A DNA stretch of 64,000 nt, taken from NCBI GenBank assembly GCA_023512835.1, contig CM042090.1:2302826-2366825 (forward strand), given 5' to 3'. The DNA comes from Taxillus chinensis. Its lineage: Eukaryota; Streptophyta; Magnoliopsida; Santalales; Loranthaceae. The position numbers were made by a program, and so were the translations under genes. Positions within the stretch are counted from its first letter, which is position 1. Every line of letters begins with the position of its first letter. Under the pieces are notes generated by a model. It had not been told where the DNA came from. It saw only the letters and a program-made list of their open reading frames with translations, and searched no databases. This document shows positions 60,654 through 64,000 of this stretch, piece after piece.

Positions 60654-61213
60654 TTAAAAAAAGAAGCTCCTTGCATATTAGAACCAATCAAAACGAACAT
60701 TATGAACAAAAGAAACAGTGGAAACATTTTTCTCACGTCTAATCTACCTGTAATTCAGTCATTATTTTGATCCTCAACCTAACTTCAGGTCACACCTCTC
60801 TGTTCCATAATTTTGCCTGAAATTTCGCAAAAGAACCCTGATACAAACCTGAAGGCATTGCCGGCACTAGAATAACCAAGGCTACCCGAATGAGGTCAGG
60901 TTACGAGAATAAGAATCATCCTATTTTGACACAACTACGGCCCAATATACAATTTATTTAGCACATAAGGAAAATGCAGACTAGATAATCAAGAAATACC
61001 CCAATTCAGTTATTAATCCAAAAAGACAGTTTGCATCACCCAACACAAATCAAAGGTTAAAAAAGTTTCCGAGGCCATTGAAGATCACAGAAACCTTAAA
61101 TTTCACGTTCAATGATGTAAACTTGATACTTCTTTTTTTCAGAGACGGAGACTACGATCATGATTCAACGGCGCAAAAAAAGGGTGATTATAGAAGCAAG
61201 AGGTGAACTTTAC
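60292..61213 (-). other. Intron 1 (in the 5' UTR) of the minus-strand gene
   Basis: It starts GTAAAG after CAG at 61214 and ends TTTGGTAG before 60291. Besides the AAT/ATT hairpin block it has no feature I can support. Confidence 0.6.
60595..60656. repeat. (AAT)n-(ATT)n palindromic microsatellite in intron 1
   Basis: About 12 AAT units are followed directly by about 9 ATT units, so the block can fold back on itself as a hairpin of about 27 bp. Confidence 0.85.
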
Positions 61214-61430
61214 CTGAGTTGTGCAACACCCAGATTCTCTAGGGAACTTTGATCATGAATTATGAAACTTGGGACTGGACTGTCGACTCGACTCTTCAAA
61301 CGACCAACTCTAGTAGGTTTTTGGAATCCAACATCTTTCGGTGGTGGCTGTGCACAGGAGAGAGCGTGCGTGAGAGATGTTGTAGGTTGTATCTCTCGCC
61401 CCGTGCGAGGATGATATCTTGATCCGGGTA
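61214..61430 (-). promoter_or_regulatory. 5' UTR exon of the minus-strand gene with two small uORFs
   Basis: A donor CAG/GTAAAG at 61214/61213 supports a first non-coding exon. It holds two short upstream ORFs: MLDSKNLLELVV (61334-61296) and MIKVP (61256-61239). Both end before the main ATG and could lower translation. The start near 61430 is inferred from the TATA box. Confidence 0.45.
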
Positions 61431-61460
61431 ATTAGGATCCCCATAGACGGGTATGGAACA

Positions 61461-61466
61461 TATATA
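61461..61466 (-). promoter_or_regulatory. TATA box of the minus-strand gene
   Basis: The minus strand reads GGGCTATATATGTTCC here, a good TATA element. It lies about 250 bases upstream of the first donor, which would put the start near 61430. Confidence 0.5.
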
Positions 61467-61583
61467 GCCCATGTACCAAACCCGCTTTTCGCACCAATAA
61501 ACTAATAATCCACCGGCTCGAGAAAATAACCGGAAAGAAAAAACGACCCTAAACTGTTCTCCTGCGCCAGCCGACGAGGGTTC

Positions 61584-61655
61584 TGGGTACCCTCTCTCTC
61601 TCTCTCTCTCCATCCCTCCCTCTCTCCCTCTCTCCCTGTGCGCGCGCGCGTGTAT
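61584..61655. repeat. CT-rich and (CG)n simple repeats in the upstream region
   Basis: A run of CT units (61592-61612) and CCCTCTCT words is followed by GTGCGCGCGCGCGTGT (61637-61652). It may be part of the promoter of the minus-strand gene. Confidence 0.7.
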
Positions 61656-61673
61656 GGCTGATTACATCTATGA

Positions 61674-61781
61674 TTTAAATGAGCAGCTTCATAAGCTGTA
61701 TGGCTGTCACTATTTTGCTTGCTTTAAATGAGCAGCTTCATAAGCTGTATGGCTGTCACTAATCACTATTTTGCTTGCTTT
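61674..61781. repeat. Tandem duplication of about 51-57 bp
   Basis: TTTAAATGAGCAGCTTCATA and the following CTGTATGGCTGTCACT...TTTTGCTTGC occur twice in a row; the second copy has an extra AATCACT-type insertion. Confidence 0.85.
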
Positions 61782-62649
61782 TTGGAGTAGTTTCAAAAAG
61801 CATGCTTCAAAGCTGAGGGAAAAACACTTGTGCTTGGCGTGGCAGGGTTGCATCAATGATTACTTTCCCTACTGAGAAGCATGCCTGGTGGTTTTGATTA
61901 GTTTTAAGAGGGTGTTTCGAGGAGTTCATTTTTGTTTATGAACATTAAAAACCATTCTTGTTTACAACTGAAAACACGTGTTCAGGAACAAAAAGCAAGC
62001 TCCCCCAAATTCCCTTCAAAGTTCATCCTTCTCATTTTTATTAGGGCTTCTAATGTGTTTGTAATTGGGTTGGACTCAAAAGCTATTTTGTGTTTATTAA
62101 TGTAGCATGGAACCAGATTGAACATGGTTTTCGATCTCTTTTGGTTGAGATGAGTAAAGTTGAGTATGGCTTAATTTTTTGGTGAACAAAGCTAATGAAC
62201 AAGTAGCAAGTTTTATATGGCTTCTGGTGAATTTGTCGTTTGTATCCACTACCTATTGTGGGTTCTGGTTGGAGTTTGTCGAGGGCATTTTTATTGGAAG
62301 AGTATTTGAAAGGGTAAAATTCCATAGAAGATTTCAGAATTGGTAACCTTCGTAGGAGGGGGCTAATTAAGTGAACTAGTAATGGGCTCATTAAATGGAC
62401 ATGCAATGCTTAATGAATTGTTGTCAATGTTTGACTATCATCTCCTGCATTTTTTAGTGGTTGACTTGTGGTTGATTTGTCGGTTTAATTAGGGTTTAGT
62501 GGATTATAATGCACTTTGATTAGTTATCTTGGGCATGGGAGAATTGGTCTATTAATAAGCATAAGGGAGACGTTTGTAGGGAACTTCATTAGGGAGCATG
62601 TAGTCTGGTAGAGGAATAAGTGTTTTTCACAGGTGAGAGATTTGATATT
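61782..62649. other. Intergenic, nothing recognised
   Basis: No gene, repeat border or motif that I can support. The open frame at 62083-62406 (-) has no recognisable family. Confidence 0.5.
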
Positions 62650-62662
62650 CCTTGGTATCATT

Positions 62663-63345
62663 GTTAACTCTAAGAGCATCTCCAATGCTACTATGTATAT
62701 TTTCTTTACATGTGAATAAAATTTTAAATGTAGGTATTTATTTTTCAACTTAAAATCCAACGCTCATCTTTAAATTATCTGTATTTTTATTAAAATAATA
62801 TTTTTTTATACGGCTATTTGCTTCCCCGTCCAACCAAACCTACGCCCTACACGGATTGCCATTGCCGCCCCTCACACAGTTCCTCCACAACCGGTCTGAA
62901 TAGGCCTCTCACAAACTTTGTTTGTGTTGCCCCTCACACACTTCATCCACATCCGGTGGGAATATGCTTCACTTCATCCAGATCTGGTTGGAGTTTCTGT
63001 CCTGCCTGATCTGCAATGGAATGTATCCTAGCTGCCTCCACGAGGCATCTTGCACTAGCCAAGGTCAAAGCTCCATCACCACAGTCTTCTGGTCGAGGCC
63101 TTCGTCACCAGCCGCTGTAGATGCTTAGAGAAGAAAGATGGGAGAGCGTCAAAGAGAGAGAGACGAGAGATGAGAGATTTTAAAAAAAAAAATAATAAAA
63201 TCATATGTAGAGAATGAATAGTAACTCTTCAAATGTGGAGAGCTACTATAGGATTTTCAAATGTAGTGAGCCATGTGAAGAGTCTGTTGAGCATAGATTT
63301 GAAGTTTTGCTCTCTACATGTAGATAATAAAGAGTGTGTTAGAAT
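62663..63345. repeat. Possible non-autonomous DNA element
   Basis: It begins near AGAGCATCTCCAATGCTAC, a phrase common at the ends of plant non-autonomous DNA elements. The interior is C-rich (62820-63125), and the right part repeats CTCTTCAAATGTGGAGAG-like words. I cannot show matching ends or a target duplication. Short open frames over the C-rich part have no known family. Confidence 0.3.
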
Positions 63346-63677
63346 TTTTCTAACAGATATAGAAAAGTACAATTTCTTATATTTTATTTCTTATTTTGTG
63401 TGTAATAAATCCTTTATTTTTTTTTTCTTTCGAATTGAATTGTATTAACTTTTTGCCTTTTCAAATCATTTATATGATATATATACATTAGGCACTGTTA
63501 ATTTATTTTTACCATTTGTTTCAACCCATGTTCATGTAATTATTTTTTGAATATGTAAGTGTGTATGTGTGTATAATTGTCCCATTGAACTAGAATTTTA
63601 AGACTTGCACAATTAATGCTTGAGTTTGACAAATAATTGCTCAAATAAGCTCGATGAGCAGAAAATTTGATTGTGAT
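63346..63677. other. AT-rich intergenic, nothing recognised
   Basis: No open frame, repeat border or motif that I can support in this stretch. Confidence 0.5.
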
Positions 63678-63885
63678 GCTTTACGGTGGTACAGTTTAGC
63701 TGTGATTCTATTGTAATATTAGAAACTAGAAATTACAATAAATGGATTTTATATTTTTATTAGATGGTAAATATACTGTCATTTTATCCTTTACAGCAGT
63801 AAAGTTGGCTGTGATTCTAATGTAATATTGGCAACTAGAAATTAATATAAAGGGATTTAATATTTTTATTAATTAGGAAATCATA
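63678..63885. repeat. Diverged tandem repeat, about 110-bp period
   Basis: The words CTTTAC, GCTGTGATTCTA, TGTAATATT, AACTAGAAATTA and ATATTTTTATTA occur in the same order at about 63678-63770 and 63788-63885, so two copies of an AT-rich unit lie in tandem. Confidence 0.7.
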
Positions 63886-64000
63886 TTTGATCAAATGTGG
63901 ATTCCATTAAATTGAACTTGTAATCAAAAATTTTTGAACTTATGCATTTCTTAAAAATCATATGATTTTACATTTGATCTTATAATCCAATGTAATTTTT

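Noticed and set aside
61296..61613. 105-residue minus-strand open frame
   Set aside because: It begins upstream of the likely TATA box and start site, so it is not fully transcribed; only its end may act as a small uORF.

Overview
This is nuclear DNA from a flowering plant, probably a eudicot. It is AT-rich, has intron-containing genes, carries plant telo-box motifs at a promoter, and holds the usual angiosperm LTR-retrotransposon lineages (Athila-like Ty3/gypsy, Sirevirus-like Ty1/copia, TRIM- and LARD-like elements). I saw no rRNA, tRNA gene, CRISPR array, operon or other prokaryotic feature. The species cannot be told from the sequence.

Layout. 1-6960 is gene-poor: a duplicated tRNA-derived SINE-like repeat, a hAT-type MITE, a second MITE-like repeat and a decayed copia pol on the minus strand (about 3780-6120). 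7070-15005 (+) is a nine-exon gene for the nuclear-basket FG nucleoporin NUP1/NUP136. 15006-17948 is its 3' UTR and intergenic DNA. 17949-56393 is one Athila-like gypsy element (about 12.3 kb of its own sequence) expanded to 38 kb by nested insertions: three TRIM-like elements (18539-19220, 25802-27024, 54834-56057; 4-bp target duplications), a solo LTR in the RT (22428-23924; TSD GAAGG), a 6.6-kb LARD-like element in the accessory ORF (28941-35511; TSD CTAGC), and a minus-strand gypsy LTR fragment (36201 to about 51069) which itself holds a 12.6-kb Sirevirus-like copia element (37933-50501; TSD AATAA). 56394-57656 contains a duplicated fragment of the next gene. 57657-60263 (-) is a conserved plant gene of unknown function, with a non-coding first exon and promoter near 61214-61466. 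61600-64000 has small repeats and no gene that I can support.

How things fit together. The two cellular genes are unrelated in function as far as can be seen; both seem to use a rare GC-AG intron. All retrotransposon coding regions here are broken by stops or frameshifts. The order of insertion can be read from the nesting: the Athila host first; the gypsy LTR fragment into it and the Sirevirus into that; LARD, solo LTR and TRIMs independently into the host. The most notable point is that the Athila-like and the Sirevirus-like element, from different superfamilies, each carry the same kind of accessory protein after pol: a plant-transposon-protein-like N-terminal region followed by a ULP1/C48-type cysteine-peptidase-like domain. 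In the nucleoporin gene, two compensating frameshifts flank a segment that a consensus splice donor could remove.
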